Assembly (NCBI GenBank): GCA_003021755.1
Contig: PXQZ01000012.1
Span: forward strand, 1-14,514
Length of the DNA: 14,514 nucleotides
Source of the DNA: Halobacteriales archaeon QH_8_67_36
GTDB taxonomy: Archaea; Halobacteriota; Halobacteria; Halobacteriales; Haloarculaceae
Direction of reading: 5' to 3'
Part shown: in pieces, positions 14,211 through 14,514 of the stretch
Layout of the letters: every line of letters starts with the position of its first letter
Numbering within the stretch: the first letter of the stretch is position 1
Program-made: the position numbers and the translations under genes
Notes under the pieces: model-generated
Databases searched by the model: none
What the model was told of the DNA's origin: nothing
What the model saw: the letters and a program-made list of their open reading frames with translations, nothing else

Positions 14211-14229
14211 CGGCTACCCACGGTAGCCG
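14211..14229. promoter_or_regulatory. Perfect inverted repeat at the HerA-like start region
   Basis: CGGCTACC at 14211-14218 and GGTAGCCG at 14222-14229 are perfect 8-bp arms around a 3-base centre. The element fills the gap between the HerA TATA-like box (14231-14238) and its ATG (14209), where a bound repressor would block polymerase. The centre is CAC (one strand) or GTG (other), so it is near-palindromic rather than fully symmetric. It could be an operator, or a chance palindrome. Confidence 0.45.
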
Positions 14230-14230
14230 G

Positions 14231-14238
14231 GGATTAAC
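14231..14238 (-). promoter_or_regulatory. TATA-like box of the HerA-like gene
   Basis: GTTAATCC on the minus strand is centred about 26 bases upstream of the ATG at 14209, the leaderless spacing. It lies directly next to an 8-bp inverted repeat. Confidence 0.5.
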
Positions 14239-14268
14239 ACCTTTCCCCGGTACGTCGGAAGTGGAACG

Positions 14269-14274
14269 CTTACC
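14269..14274 (+). promoter_or_regulatory. Weak TATA-like box of the endonuclease/phosphatase-family gene
   Basis: CTTACC on the plus strand is centred about 28 bases upstream of the ATG at 14299. The match to a TATA box is poor but the spacing is right for a leaderless transcript diverging from the HerA-like gene. Confidence 0.3.
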
Positions 14275-14298
14275 CTTCTGGCTGACAGACCGACACGT

Positions 14299-14514
14299 AT
14301 GAAGCCGGTGCGGCTGATGTCGTTCAACGTTCGGTACGACACCGCCACGGATGGCGCACACAACTGGGCACACCGGCGGCGGCTGGTAGCAGACACCATC
14401 CAGTACCACGACCCTGACGTGATCGGCGTCCAGGAGGCCATGACCCACCAGTTACGTGAACTGGAGGTCATGCTGCCGGCCTACGAGTGGGTCGGCGACG
14501 CCCGTGACGCGGCC
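14299..14514 (+). CDS. Endonuclease/exonuclease/phosphatase-family protein (5' part only)
   Basis: The first 72 codons are in the window and the frame is still open at the edge. The N-terminus KPVRLMSFNVRYD contains the metal-site Asn of the EEP fold, and DVIGVQEAM (about 41-49) contains its catalytic Glu at 46. These two motifs open the fold shared by exonuclease III, DNase I-like nucleases, sphingomyelinases and phosphatidylinositol phosphatases. The spacing NWAHRR between them is common in the secreted or uncharacterised hydrolase branch. No signal peptide is visible, so a cytoplasmic location is likely. Substrate cannot be predicted from this part. It diverges from the HerA-like gene with an 89-bp spacer. 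Confidence 0.8.
   Translation, partial: MKPVRLMSFNVRYDTATDGAHNWAHRRRLVADTIQYHDPDVIGVQEAMTHQLRELEVMLPAYEWVGDARDAA

Noticed and set aside
12341..14302. A 653-codon plus-strand open frame antisense to the HerA-like gene
   Set aside because: It is the antisense shadow of a high-GC gene; the product is rich in Val, Gly, Arg and His without motifs, while the minus strand has complete Walker motifs.

Overview
The window looks like chromosomal DNA of a halophilic archaeon (class Halobacteria). The basis is high GC, strong G/C preference at third codon positions, very acidic soluble proteins, archaeal TATA-like boxes about 26-30 bases upstream of start codons (leaderless transcription), and families typical of haloarchaea: a HalX response regulator, a single-domain KaiC-like ATPase, a HerA-like ATPase, UspA and tandem MMPL/RND exporters. 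The genus cannot be fixed from the sequence alone.

Layout. Bases 1-272 hold an ambiguous left edge, possibly the tail of a plus-strand gene. From 273 to 6945 lies a minus-strand envelope cassette: a secreted Ig-like/COG1361 protein with a C-terminal anchor (5356-6945), then after 6 bases an RND exporter (2872-5349), then after 97 bases containing a TATA-like box a paralogous RND exporter (273-2774). From 7242 to 8412 a membrane-anchored PAS protein without a kinase domain (plus strand) converges on a HalX response regulator (minus strand), overlapping it by 20 bp. A three-helix small membrane protein (8527-8814) follows and ends base-to-base against an NAD kinase (8815-9666). The divergent KaiC-like ATPase (9777-10853) has an unusual acidic N-terminal tail with SPF repeats and a possible leaderless 10-codon upstream ORF. 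Minus-strand genes for a universal stress protein (10966-11397), a Bax-inhibitor-1-like membrane protein (11439-12143) and a HerA-like ATPase (12329-14209) follow. A repeat-rich 185-bp spacer separates the last two. The window ends in the first 72 codons of an endonuclease/exonuclease/phosphatase-family protein that diverges from the HerA gene.

How they fit together. The best candidate for a functional unit is the 273-6945 cassette, an exported Ig-fold protein with two RND exporters that both carry a calcium-binding-like acidic loop in the second extracytoplasmic domain. The PAS protein and HalX regulator are a plausible sensory pair, although the link rests on adjacency only. The rest is mostly housekeeping, stress or signalling genes with compact promoters. 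I see no CRISPR array, tRNA, rRNA, insertion sequence or obvious defence system.
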